Notes: generated from the letters alone by a model not told the origin. 8,437 bases of DNA from Tissierellia bacterium (GCA_007116605.1 SKID01000265.1:1-8437); one strand, 5' to 3'. Positions 1 through 7,440 are shown, numbered from the stretch's first letter. Translations and numbers: made by a program.

Positions 1-159
1 AAGATTAAGAGCAGTATTGTCATGCAACAATGTGTAATATCAAAAAATAGCGTGGTGGCCAATGCAGTTTTGGACAAGTATGTGAAAATAAACAGCAATA
101 AGATATTAGTGGGAACGATGGACGATCCTTTAGTGATAAAAAAAGATTCTATTGTATAA
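1..159 (+). CDS. glgD: GlgD-type glucose-1-phosphate adenylyltransferase subunit, C-terminal end (partial)
   Basis: Frame 1 is open from the window edge to TAA at 157-159 and gives the last 52 residues of a protein. They read like the C-terminal left-handed beta-helix of an ADP-glucose pyrophosphorylase subunit: hydrophobic residues recur at short intervals (SSIVMQQCVI, NAVLDKYVKI) and the chain ends in a PLVIKKDSIV-type tail. In the family, GlgC makes ADP-glucose from glucose-1-phosphate and ATP, and GlgD is the related, often regulatory or catalytically weak, partner in Firmicutes. I prefer GlgD to GlgC because the Firmicute order is usually glgC-glgD-glgA and this gene sits 12 bp before glgA; the visible tail (SIVMQ, VLDKYVKI) also fits GlgD better. 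The catalytic N-terminal domain is outside the window, so GlgC cannot be excluded. Confidence 0.72.
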   Translation, partial: KIKSSIVMQQCVISKNSVVANAVLDKYVKINSNKILVGTMDDPLVIKKDSIV

Positions 160-171
160 GGGGAGGTTGCT

Positions 172-1596
172 ATGAAAGTTTTATATGTTACATCAGAAGC
201 GGCACCTTTCGCAAAGAGTGGCGGCCTTGGAGATGTTGCAGGTTCTTTGCCAAAGGCATTAAAAAAAGAGGGAACTGAAATACGAGTCATACTACCTCTT
301 TATAAAGATATGCCTCAAAAATTTCAAGATCAATTAGAGTTTTTGGGAGGATATGAAGTTAATTTAAATTGGAGAAAACAGAACTGTCAAATATTTCAAT
401 TAGTTCACGAAGAAGTGACTTATTATTTCCTGGGAAATGATTATTATTTTAAAAGAGATGGACTATATGGATATTTTGACGAAGCTGAAAGATATTTGTT
501 TTTTAGTAAAGCAGTATTAGAATTTGTGCCAAAATTTGGTTTCTGGCCAGACGTCTTACATGTTAATGATTGGCAATCTGCAGCTATTCCATTTTTGCTT
601 AACAAGCATTATCGAAAACATTATCAATACATGAAAACCGTATTGACTATCCATAATATCAAATATCAAGGGATTTATGGTCGGGAAACGTTGATGGATT
701 TACTAGGATTAAAGCCAACAGAACTCACATCAGACATTGAGTTCAAAGGAGATACCAATCTCATGAAGGCAGGTATATATAACGCAGATCATGTGACCAC
801 AGTATCCCCAACATATGCAAGAGAATTAACCCATGAGTATTACGGAGAAGGACTTCACGGCGTTGTTAAAGATAATCAGTATAAAATGACAGGAATATTA
901 AATGGGATTGACTATGACAGTAACCATCCTCAAAAAGATCCTCATGTATGGGTTCCTTATACCAGATCATTAAAGAAAAAAAGAGAAAACAAAAAAATCT
1001 TTATGGAAGAGTTAGGTTTTCAATATGATGATAGCAAGCCATTGGTAGGGATTGTGTCACGTTTGGATGAATTAAAAGGAATCGATTTAATTACACATGT
1101 GATATATGAAATGATGCAAATGGGGATTTATTTAGTTCTGTTGGGAACAGGAGAATCTAGATATGAGAGTATCTTTAGGGAAATCGAACATCGTTATCCA
1201 GAACATGCGTCTGTGAATATAACATTTGATTCAGGAATGGCTTCTAAAATATATGCTGCTAGCGATATGATATTAATGCCTTCAAGAGTTGAACCCTGTG
1301 GTTTAACACAGATTATAGCACTAAAATATGGTGCAATACCCCTTGTGAGAAAAACGGGGGGATTAAATGATACCATTCAAAAATTCGATGTGACAACAGC
1401 ACAAGGTAATGGTTTTATGTTTAATGCCTATAATGCACATGAAATGCTTTCCGAGTTTAAAAGAGCGGTATGTATTTATGAGAAAAATCAAGATTTATGG
1501 GAAAATTTAGCCAAGAATGCTTTTCAATCAAATTATGATTGGACTCAGTCGGCCAAAGCTTATCAAAGCATATATGATCAAATAATCGAAGGATGA
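172..1596 (+). CDS. glgA: Glycogen (starch) synthase, ADP-glucose type
   Basis: This cytosolic GT5 enzyme transfers glucose from ADP-glucose to the non-reducing end of a growing alpha-1,4-glucan. The 474 aa are the usual bacterial GlgA length. The N-terminal Rossmann half (about 1-240) starts with the ADP-glucose-binding K15-SGGL loop and D21, and has DW at 133-134 and H161 in THNIKYQG-type context. The C-terminal half has SRL with R297 and K302, which bind phosphate in the family, and the catalytic Glu at E374 in EPCGLTQ, followed by VRKTGGLNDT (392-401). Known catalytic residues are all present. A mild oddity is SRVEPCGL where SRFEPCGL is common. The start ATG has GGGGAGG at 160-166, 5 nt upstream. 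The gene lies 12 bp after glgD and 4 bp before the GH13 gene, so one glycogen transcript is likely. Confidence 0.97.
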   Translation: MKVLYVTSEAAPFAKSGGLGDVAGSLPKALKKEGTEIRVILPLYKDMPQKFQDQLEFLGGYEVNLNWRKQNCQIFQLVHEEVTYYFLGNDYYFKRDGLYGYFDEAERYLFFSKAVLEFVPKFGFWPDVLHVNDWQSAAIPFLLNKHYRKHYQYMKTVLTIHNIKYQGIYGRETLMDLLGLKPTELTSDIEFKGDTNLMKAGIYNADHVTTVSPTYARELTHEYYGEGLHGVVKDNQYKMTGILNGIDYDSNHPQKDPHVWVPYTRSLKKKRENKKIFMEELGFQYDDSKPLVGIVSRLDELKGIDLITHVIYEMMQMGIYLVLLGTGESRYESIFREIEHRYPEHASVNITFDSGMASKIYAASDMILMPSRVEPCGLTQIIALKYGAIPLVRKTGGLNDTIQKFDVTTAQGNGFMFNAYNAHEMLSEFKRAVCIYEKNQDLWENLAKNAFQSNYDWTQSAKAYQSIYDQIIEG

Positions 1597-1600
1597 TAGT

Positions 1601-3472
1601 ATGACATTTCAATTTGATTCACAAAATACTTTTTTTAAATATCCATTTGGCGCCGTTTCTTCGGGAACGGCCATCTATTTTAGAGTGTTAATCAGACAAT
1701 CTGAACCGGCACAGTGCTCCTTAATGGTTCTTGAGAGAGAGCAAACCTTTGAAATACCGATGGAAGAAAAGGGTCTAAAAGATGAATTTACAATATTTGA
1801 AGGACGATATGATGGTTTAAGTCAGCCGGGATTAGTACATTACTATTTTAAAGTGATGATGAATAACAAGACATATTATATTGGCAATAGCCTAGATCGT
1901 TTAGGTGGAGAGCATCATCTATTTGATTATGACCCTTATCCTTATCAGATAACTTATCATCAACCTGATATCACAGTTCCAGAATGGTACACACAAGGTA
2001 TAATGTATCAAATTTTTCCTGACCGGTTTTTTAAAAGTGGTGAGAAAGACTTTTATAAAGATCGAGAAGGGTTTGTGGAATATAAATCTTGGAAAGACCG
2101 TCCCCGTTATATTAAGGATGAGCAAGGTAAAATCGTTTATTGGGATGTTTTTGGTGGTAATCTATGGGGAATCATTGAAAAAATCCCCTACTTAAAGTCT
2201 CTTGGAGTTTCTATTCTCTACTTAAATCCTATCTTTCTAGCAAATAGCAATCATCGATATGACACAGCAAATTTTGAGTTAGTAGACCCTGGCTTAGGTG
2301 GAGATGAGGCCTTTGATGGGTTAATTAAAGCATGTCAACAAGAAGGAATTCATGTTATATTAGATGGAGTATTTAGCCATGTAGGAGATGATAGCATTTA
2401 CTTTAATAAAAAAGACAAGTTTCATACGCAAGGTGCTTATCAATCTAAACAATCACCCTATTACGAATGGTTTAGATTTGAAGACTATCCTGATCAATAT
2501 GATTGCTGGTGGGGCAATCCTGCTTTACCCAATGTGAATGAAATGCACCCTTCTTACTTAAAATATATTGTTACAGATGAAAATAGCATTGTAAAAAAAT
2601 GGATAAAAAGAGGTGCAAAAGGCTGGCGATTGGATGTTGCAGATGAGTTACCGGATAGGTTTATTGCTGAATTAAAAACAGCCATCAAGTCAGTAGATAA
2701 TGAAACTGTTTTGCTAGGGGAAGTATGGGAAGATGCTTCAAATAAAGAAAGCTATGGAGAATTACGTCAATATTTTTGGGGGAATGAGTTAGATAGTGTG
2801 ATGAACTATCCTTTCAGAAATGCATTTACAGAGTTCTTGTTGGGTCAATCCACAGGGCAACAAGTGAAGCGTCAGATGATGTCCCTATATGAGAATTATC
2901 CAAAGCCCTACTTTTTTGCCAACATGAATTTAGCAGGAACCCATGACACGATTCGCTTATTGACTTGTTTAGGAGAAGCTGAGATGCAAGCTTCAGAAAG
3001 CCCAGATACAGCGTTTAACTATCAGTTAACCGAAGAAAAGCGCAGAAAAGGCATTCAAAGAGTCAAACTGATGGCTATGATACAAGGAACTTTTCCAGGT
3101 GTTCCATGCATTTACTATGGTGATGAAGTAGGAATGGAAGGCTTTGCAGATCCCTATTGCCGAGGGGCTTTTCCATGGGATAAAGAAAATGTAGAATTAA
3201 AGTCCTGGTATGAACAAATCATGAATTACCGCAAACACTCGGAAGCTTTAAAGCAAGGAGACTTTACATTTGGAAAATGTGGCGATGGCTATTTAAGTTA
3301 TTTTCGCAGTTACGGTGAAGATCAGTTGTTTATTATTATCAATGCTTCAGAGGAAGCAGTTACTCTTGATATAGATACTTGGGACGCTTATGATATTTTT
3401 AACAACGAAATGGTAGGTCCAAAGACAGAAGTGTCCCCTATGAGTGGTCGATTGATTAGGTTGGCTTATTAA
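1601..3472 (+). CDS. Cytosolic GH13 alpha-glucan hydrolase (neopullulanase/cyclomaltodextrinase-like, CBM34 N-terminus)
   Basis: This 623-aa protein has an N-terminal CBM34-like beta-sandwich (about 1-120), a GH13 TIM barrel starting near YQIFPDRFF (136-144), and a C-terminal beta domain (about 550-623). The conserved GH13 regions are visible: DGVFSH (255-260), GWRLDVADE (341-349) with nucleophile D345, LLGEVWE (371-377) with acid/base E374, and NLAGTHD (443-449) with transition-state stabiliser D449. It should hydrolyse alpha-1,4 and perhaps alpha-1,6 bonds in maltodextrins, cyclodextrins or glycogen. The region usually read as MPKLN in neopullulanases is LPNVN here (309-313), so exact specificity is open. 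There is no signal peptide, so it acts in the cytosol. AAGGA at 1589-1593, within the end of glgA, is 7 nt before the ATG. A GH13 enzyme coupled to glgA suggests glycogen trimming or maltodextrin recycling. Maltogenic amylase or alpha-glucosidase activity is an alternative. Confidence 0.9.
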   Translation: MTFQFDSQNTFFKYPFGAVSSGTAIYFRVLIRQSEPAQCSLMVLEREQTFEIPMEEKGLKDEFTIFEGRYDGLSQPGLVHYYFKVMMNNKTYYIGNSLDRLGGEHHLFDYDPYPYQITYHQPDITVPEWYTQGIMYQIFPDRFFKSGEKDFYKDREGFVEYKSWKDRPRYIKDEQGKIVYWDVFGGNLWGIIEKIPYLKSLGVSILYLNPIFLANSNHRYDTANFELVDPGLGGDEAFDGLIKACQQEGIHVILDGVFSHVGDDSIYFNKKDKFHTQGAYQSKQSPYYEWFRFEDYPDQYDCWWGNPALPNVNEMHPSYLKYIVTDENSIVKKWIKRGAKGWRLDVADELPDRFIAELKTAIKSVDNETVLLGEVWEDASNKESYGELRQYFWGNELDSVMNYPFRNAFTEFLLGQSTGQQVKRQMMSLYENYPKPYFFANMNLAGTHDTIRLLTCLGEAEMQASESPDTAFNYQLTEEKRRKGIQRVKLMAMIQGTFPGVPCIYYGDEVGMEGFADPYCRGAFPWDKENVELKSWYEQIMNYRKHSEALKQGDFTFGKCGDGYLSYFRSYGEDQLFIIINASEEAVTLDIDTWDAYDIFNNEMVGPKTEVSPMSGRLIRLAY

Positions 3473-3500
3473 TTAATACCATTTGTTTATACTTTTTTAA

Positions 3501-3529
3501 TTGACACCCATCATGGTTTGAGCTATTCT
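3501..3529 (+). promoter_or_regulatory. Sigma-A-type promoter for the leader peptide and ABC exporter operon
   Basis: TTGACA at 3501-3506 is a perfect -35 box. After a 17-bp spacer, TATTCT at 3524-3529 matches four of six -10 bases, including the key T1, A2 and T6. Transcription would start near 3536 and give an untranslated leader of roughly 70 nt before the small ORF at 3608. I see no intrinsic terminator between the GH13 stop codon (3472) and this promoter, so some read-through from the glycogen operon is possible. The assignment rests on consensus and position only. Confidence 0.6.
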
Positions 3530-3607
3530 ATTTAAGAGACCTAAAAAAGAGAAAAACAAGCATATTTCTTTGATATTGGGTTAAAACTAGGGAAAGGAGG
3601 CAAAAAA

Positions 3608-3721
3608 ATGGACAAAATCAGATTATTTTCAACAAGTCAACCGAATACAGTTGTTTTTGATGGAGTTTTTGCGTCTATTTTTGATTTGTTTATACAGCCT
3701 CTTGGAGTGGATATCCCTTAA
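3608..3721 (+). CDS. Putative 37-aa leader (attenuator) peptide upstream of the ABC exporter
   Basis: The ORF starts at ATG 3608, 7 nt after AAAGGAGG (3593-3600), one of the best ribosome-binding sites in the window, and stops at TAA 3719-3721. The product begins MDKIRLFSTSQPNT and ends FIQPLGVDIP. It has no clear transmembrane segment, no cysteines and no run of one amino acid, so an amino-acid-sensing leader of the trp type is unlikely. Its stop codon lies 13 nt before an intrinsic terminator stem, and the ORF contains two segments that can take part in alternative RNA pairings (3631-3640 and 3681-3697). This placement is that of a regulatory leader peptide whose translation sets terminator read-through, comparable to bmrB ahead of bmrCD in B. 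subtilis. I do not recognise the peptide sequence itself. A small independent protein is the alternative. Confidence 0.7.
   Translation: MDKIRLFSTSQPNTVVFDGVFASIFDLFIQPLGVDIP
3631..3690 (+). promoter_or_regulatory. Candidate anti-antiterminator (1:2) hairpin inside the leader ORF
   Basis: AACAAGTCAA at 3631-3640 can pair with TTGATTTGTT at 3681-3690: ten contiguous pairs with one G-U. It uses the 5' half of the antiterminator arm (3686-3690), so it would compete with antitermination when no ribosome covers codons 8-11. A second, weaker pairing encloses it: the leader's AGGAGGC (3595-3601) with GCCTCTT (3697-3703), seven pairs with one G-U, which would hide the ribosome-binding site. The helices are AU-rich and their stability was not computed. 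Confidence 0.4.
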
Positions 3722-3755
3722 TTTTATTGTAGATAACCGCAGTCTGTATAAGCAG
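3686..3755 (+). promoter_or_regulatory. Candidate antiterminator (2:3) helix
   Basis: TTGTTTATACAG at 3686-3697, in codons 27-30 of the small ORF, can pair with CTGTATAAGCAG at 3744-3755: twelve contiguous pairs, two of them G-U. After one mismatch (C3698/T3743), C3699-G3742 and T3700-A3741 can add two more. The 3' arm covers the terminator loop and the inner part of both terminator arms, and it is fully transcribed before the terminator's outer 3' arm (3757-3764). Formation should therefore hinder the terminator and permit transcription of the exporter genes. Eight outer terminator pairs share few bases with this helix, so mutual exclusion is partly topological. Confidence 0.6.
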
Positions 3756-3768
3756 TCTGCGGTTTTTT
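3735..3768 (+). terminator. Intrinsic terminator between leader ORF and ABC exporter genes (attenuator)
   Basis: The stem pairs AACCGCAG (3735-3742) with CTGCGGTT (3757-3764) and continues inward, after a T-T mismatch, with CTG (3744-3746) and CAG (3753-3755). The loop is TATAAG (3747-3752), and six T follow or overlap the stem end (3763-3768). It stands after the promoter and leader ORF but 33 bp before the first exporter start codon, so it can only act as a conditional terminator on that transcript or be followed by an unseen second promoter. Confidence 0.88.
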
Positions 3769-3801
3769 GTTGGATACAATCTATGTATTGATGGAGGAGT
3801 C

Positions 3802-5595
3802 ATGGAAAAATTAAAGAGCCTATGGGCTTTTATGGAAAATAATAGAATGAAATATGTTGCGTCAATGTTACTAATGGGACTATCTGTTGGCTTTTCTTTA
3901 ATGGTGCCAGTCATTATTCAAGTATTAGTGGATACTTTTATTGGACAAATAGATCCAGAACATTTTTTAGTAGCAAGTATGGTACAGAGGATGGGAGGAA
4001 CAGAGTGGTTAAGAAGTAATTTGTGGGTAGGTGGTGTGATGATTATTATAGTCACAATCATTTACGGTGTTTTAATGTTTTTTGCCAATCGCTTGTCTGC
4101 AGAAGCTTCAGAGAATATTGCTAAAAACATGAGAGACAATCTATATAATCATATACAGCATTTAGATTATGATACCCATAAAAATTCAGATTCTGGCGAT
4201 CTGATACAGAGAGCCACTTCTGATATTGATACTGTACGTCGCTTTTTAGCAGTACAATTTATGGAAGTGGGAAGAGCGATATTTATGGTGAGCATTGCTC
4301 TTTACGTGATGATTCAGTTGAGTTGGAAAATGACATTAGCTGCCATGGCACTGACGCCAGTGATTTTTATCTTTGCTTTTGTCTTTTTTCTTAAGGCACA
4401 AACAGCCTTTAGGTTGTCAGATGAAGCAGAAGCAGAGATGTCAACAGTGATTCAAGAAAATTTAAGTGGAACGCGAGTAGTCAGAGCTTTTTCAAGAGAA
4501 AAATATGAGATTGACAAATTTAAGAAAAAAAACAGAGAATATACAGATAAAACGTACACACTCATTAAATACTTGGCCTATTATTGGTCTATTTCTGATT
4601 TTGTAGCCTTTACATCAATCGGTTTAGTATTAGTCTCTGGAGTTTATTTTGCTAATCTTGGTGAAATCACTCTAGGTGGTATTATTGTATTTGTCCAATA
4701 TGAATATCGATTACTTTGGCCTATACGACAGATGGGGCGAATTTTATCAGATTTAGGAAAAGCAATGGTTGCTGCTGATCGTATTCAGGAGATTATGGAT
4801 AAACCCATTGAAAAAGTAAGTGAAGAAGAGAAGTGTCCCCCTATCACCGGTCAGATTGTTTTCGATAATGTATCCTTTTCTTACCCGGATGATTTAAATC
4901 GGAAAGTACTTAATCAAGTCTCTTTTCAAGTGGAGAGAGGACAAACAATCGGTGTAATCGGTAGAACGGGATCAGGAAAATCATCCTTGATTCATTTACT
5001 AGGGAGACTATATGATCCCACAGAGGGAACGATTTTAATGGATGGTGTTCCGATTCAAAGTATTCAAAAAAAGTGGTTAAGACAACATATTGGCATTGTG
5101 CTACAAGAACCCTTTCTTTACTCTAAAACCATTCGTGACAATATTAATTTTAGTAACAATTCATCTGAAAAAGCCATCTATGAAGCAGCTAAAACAGCAT
5201 CTATTCATGATGTCATAAAAAGCTTTGATCAAGGATATGATACTTTAGTAGGTGAAAAAGGAGTTACTTTATCGGGGGGTCAAAAACAAAGATTAGCGAT
5301 AGCAAGGACATTGATTAATGATTATCCGATATTAGCCTTTGATGACTCCCTTAGCGCAGTAGACACTGAGACAGATATTGCTATAAGAAAAGCATTGTCT
5401 GAAAGAAGACAAGGAATTACGAGTTTTATCATTTCTCATCGAGTGGCATCAGTATACGAGTCAGATTGGATTATGGTGATAGAAGACGGTAAGGTAGTTG
5501 AGTCTGGTACTCATGATGAGCTCATGGAGAAAAAAGGCTACTACCATAAAATATGGGATATGCAAATGCAGACGATTCAAGCATTAGAAGCGTAA
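3802..5595 (+). CDS. Heterodimeric ABC exporter, half-transporter with degenerate ATPase site (BmrC/LmrC-like)
   Basis: This 597-aa membrane protein has a type-IV exporter transmembrane domain (about 15-320, six helices expected) fused to a nucleotide-binding domain (about 350-585). Visible ATPase motifs are A-loop Y361, Walker A GRTGSGKSS (387-395), Q-loop Q435, a perfect LSGGQ signature (490-494), Walker B ILAFDD (510-515), D-loop SAVD (518-521) and H-loop H546. Residue D515 stands where the catalytic glutamate should be, so its own Walker site is probably poorly hydrolytic. That is the family hallmark of one partner in heterodimeric exporters such as BmrC/BmrD. The likely role is ATP-driven efflux of drugs, peptides or lipids; the substrate cannot be read from sequence. 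GGAGG at 3793-3797 lies 4 nt before the ATG, slightly close. The next gene, 12 bp on, is its partner. Upstream leader and terminator suggest inducible expression. Confidence 0.93.
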   Translation: MEKLKSLWAFMENNRMKYVASMLLMGLSVGFSLMVPVIIQVLVDTFIGQIDPEHFLVASMVQRMGGTEWLRSNLWVGGVMIIIVTIIYGVLMFFANRLSAEASENIAKNMRDNLYNHIQHLDYDTHKNSDSGDLIQRATSDIDTVRRFLAVQFMEVGRAIFMVSIALYVMIQLSWKMTLAAMALTPVIFIFAFVFFLKAQTAFRLSDEAEAEMSTVIQENLSGTRVVRAFSREKYEIDKFKKKNREYTDKTYTLIKYLAYYWSISDFVAFTSIGLVLVSGVYFANLGEITLGGIIVFVQYEYRLLWPIRQMGRILSDLGKAMVAADRIQEIMDKPIEKVSEEEKCPPITGQIVFDNVSFSYPDDLNRKVLNQVSFQVERGQTIGVIGRTGSGKSSLIHLLGRLYDPTEGTILMDGVPIQSIQKKWLRQHIGIVLQEPFLYSKTIRDNINFSNNSSEKAIYEAAKTASIHDVIKSFDQGYDTLVGEKGVTLSGGQKQRLAIARTLINDYPILAFDDSLSAVDTETDIAIRKALSERRQGITSFIISHRVASVYESDWIMVIEDGKVVESGTHDELMEKKGYYHKIWDMQMQTIQALEA

Positions 5596-5596
5596 C

Positions 5597-5602
5597 AGGA
5601 GG
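5597..5602 (+). promoter_or_regulatory. Ribosome-binding site that fixes the start of the second exporter gene
   Basis: AGGAGG occupies 5597-5602, directly after the stop codon of the first exporter gene (5593-5595). A longer reading frame could begin at GTG 5602, but that codon overlaps this site and could not use it. ATG at 5608 is 5 nt downstream, the correct distance, so it is the start. Confidence 0.88.
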
Positions 5603-5607
5603 TGTGT

Positions 5608-7440
5608 ATGTCTGTTCATGAATTTCAAGAACAAGAGTATTCTAAGAAAATAGATTTTAAGATTTGGAAAAAAGTATTTCGCTATGTTTTCAGTTATAAA
5701 AAACTAGTGGCAACATTGATTTTCTTTATGTTTAGTGTGGCTTTAGCAGATGCAATTTTTCCTCAAATGACTCAAAGAGCCATTGATGATTTCATCGTAC
5801 CACAACAAATGGATGGCATTGAAACTTTTATTTTTCAGTTTATTCTATTAATTTTATGGCAAGCGACAAATATTTTTATCTTTATAGCTACAGCGGGAAA
5901 AATTGAAATGAATTTAGCTTATGATATTCGAGAAGAAGCTTTTTTAAAGTTGCAGAAATTATCTTTTTCTTATTACGACAGAACTCCCAATGGGTGGATT
6001 ATGGCGAGGATGACTTCTGATATTAGGAGATTGGGAGAAATCATTTCATGGGGCTTAGTAGATATTATTTGGGGCCTATCATTGATGGTGATCATTGCCG
6101 TATTTATGGTCATATACAATTGGCAATTAGCATTAATTACATTAGCAGTGGTCCCTTTACTAGCCCTTATTAGTATTTATTTTCAGAAGAAAATTTTAGA
6201 GGCTTATCGACAAGTCAGAAAAATCAACTCTAAAATAACCGGTGCATTTAGCGAAGGGATCTCTGGGGCAGTGACTACAAAAGTTTTAGTGGGTGAAGAA
6301 AAGCATTTGCAAGAATTTCAGTCCATTACAGGGGATATGAGAAGAAACTCTATAAGAGCAATCACTTTTTCAGCACTATTTTTACCTATTGTTTTAACAT
6401 TATCGAGTGTCTCTATGGCATTGGTAGTTTGGAGTGGCGGGAATCGTGTCATAGCAGAAACATTGACGTACGGAACGCTAGTCTTGTTTATATCTTATGC
6501 TACTCAGTACTTTGAACCCATACGGGAAGTAGCACGAGTCATTGCTGAATTACAACAAGCACAAGCATCTGCAGAGAGAGTGATGTCATTAGTTAATGAA
6601 GAGCTAGATGTATTTGATAGCGAAACTGTTTTAGAAAAATATGGCACCCTACTTGACCCTAAAAGAGAAAACTGGGAACCTTTAGAAGGTCATATTGATT
6701 TTAAACAAGTCACTTTTCGCTACAAAAACGGAGAGACTGTTTTAGAAAATTTTGACTTACAGGTTAAAGCAGGAGAAAGTATTGCTTTAGTGGGTGAGAC
6801 GGGATCGGGAAAAAGCACCATTGTCAATCTGATTTGCAGGTTTTATGAACCGACAGAAGGTGAAATATGTATAGATGGTTCAAATTATAAAGACAGGTCT
6901 TTATCATGGCTACATGAAAACATTGGTTATGTTTTGCAGTCACCTCACTTATTTAGTGGTACCATTGAAGAAAATATTCGTTTTGGCAAGTTAGATGCCT
7001 CTATGGATGAAATCATTCACGCTGCCAAATTGGTGAACGCTCACGACTTTATCGAGAGATTTCCTTTAGGCTATCAAACACAAGTTGGAGAAGGAGGGGG
7101 AAAACTATCTACAGGAGAAAAACAACTCATCTCTTTTGCCAGAGCAGTTATCGCCAATCCTAAAATATTTGTATTAGATGAGGCAACTTCTTCCATTGAT
7201 ACGGAAACTGAAAAGAAAATCCAAGATGCTATTAGTAAAGTCTTAAAAGGACGAACTTCTTTTGTCATTGCTCATAGATTATCAACCATCGTCAATTCAG
7301 ATCGAATTTTAGTCATTGACAAAGGAGAAGTCATTGAAGAAGGCACACATGACACATTGATGTCTGTTAAAGGACACTACTATCAACTATTTACTAATCA
7401 GTATAAGGAAAACAAACTGCGTGCAATGATGTCAGACTAA
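5608..7440 (+). CDS. Heterodimeric ABC exporter, half-transporter with catalytic glutamate (BmrD/LmrD-like)
   Basis: The 610-aa product has an N-terminal cytosolic stretch, a six-helix exporter transmembrane domain (about 30-325), a linker of about 35 residues and a nucleotide-binding domain (about 360-595). Motifs are A-loop Y372, Walker A GETGSGKST (396-404), Q-loop Q444, signature LSTGE (500-504) in place of LSGGQ, Walker B IFVLDE (520-525) with catalytic E525, D-loop SSID (528-531) and H-loop H556. The intact Walker B and altered signature mirror the partner encoded just upstream. The competent site should pair this protein's Walker motifs with the partner's LSGGQ; the degenerate site pairs the reverse. 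Start ATG 5608 is chosen over GTG 5602 because of the ribosome-binding site. The stop codon lies inside a hairpin repeat and an intrinsic terminator follows, so this is the last gene of the operon. Confidence 0.93.
   Translation: MSVHEFQEQEYSKKIDFKIWKKVFRYVFSYKKLVATLIFFMFSVALADAIFPQMTQRAIDDFIVPQQMDGIETFIFQFILLILWQATNIFIFIATAGKIEMNLAYDIREEAFLKLQKLSFSYYDRTPNGWIMARMTSDIRRLGEIISWGLVDIIWGLSLMVIIAVFMVIYNWQLALITLAVVPLLALISIYFQKKILEAYRQVRKINSKITGAFSEGISGAVTTKVLVGEEKHLQEFQSITGDMRRNSIRAITFSALFLPIVLTLSSVSMALVVWSGGNRVIAETLTYGTLVLFISYATQYFEPIREVARVIAELQQAQASAERVMSLVNEELDVFDSETVLEKYGTLLDPKRENWEPLEGHIDFKQVTFRYKNGETVLENFDLQVKAGESIALVGETGSGKSTIVNLICRFYEPTEGEICIDGSNYKDRSLSWLHENIGYVLQSPHLFSGTIEENIRFGKLDASMDEIIHAAKLVNAHDFIERFPLGYQTQVGEGGGKLSTGEKQLISFARAVIANPKIFVLDEATSSIDTETEKKIQDAISKVLKGRTSFVIAHRLSTIVNSDRILVIDKGEVIEEGTHDTLMSVKGHYYQLFTNQYKENKLRAMMSD

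Noticed and set aside
1194..1376. Minus-strand frames inside glgA (1194-1376), the GH13 gene (1919-2125) and the second exporter gene (7074-7268)
   Set aside because: All lie fully inside well-supported genes and are shadow frames without motifs.
3473..3500. Terminator after the GH13 gene
   Set aside because: The stretch has a T run but no stem of useful length, so I do not call a terminator for the glycogen operon here.
3709..3716. Perfect palindrome GGATATCC near the end of the leader ORF
   Set aside because: With no loop it cannot form a useful RNA hairpin, and an 8-bp palindrome is unremarkable; it encodes leader residues.
3690..3914. Minus-strand 74-codon frame across the leader and exporter start
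   Set aside because: It is antisense to the leader ORF, terminator and exporter start, has no supporting ribosome-binding site and no recognisable protein family.
5602..5607. GTG at 5602 as the start of the second exporter gene
   Set aside because: The codon overlaps the only ribosome-binding site (AGGAGG, 5597-5602); ATG 5608 has correct spacing.
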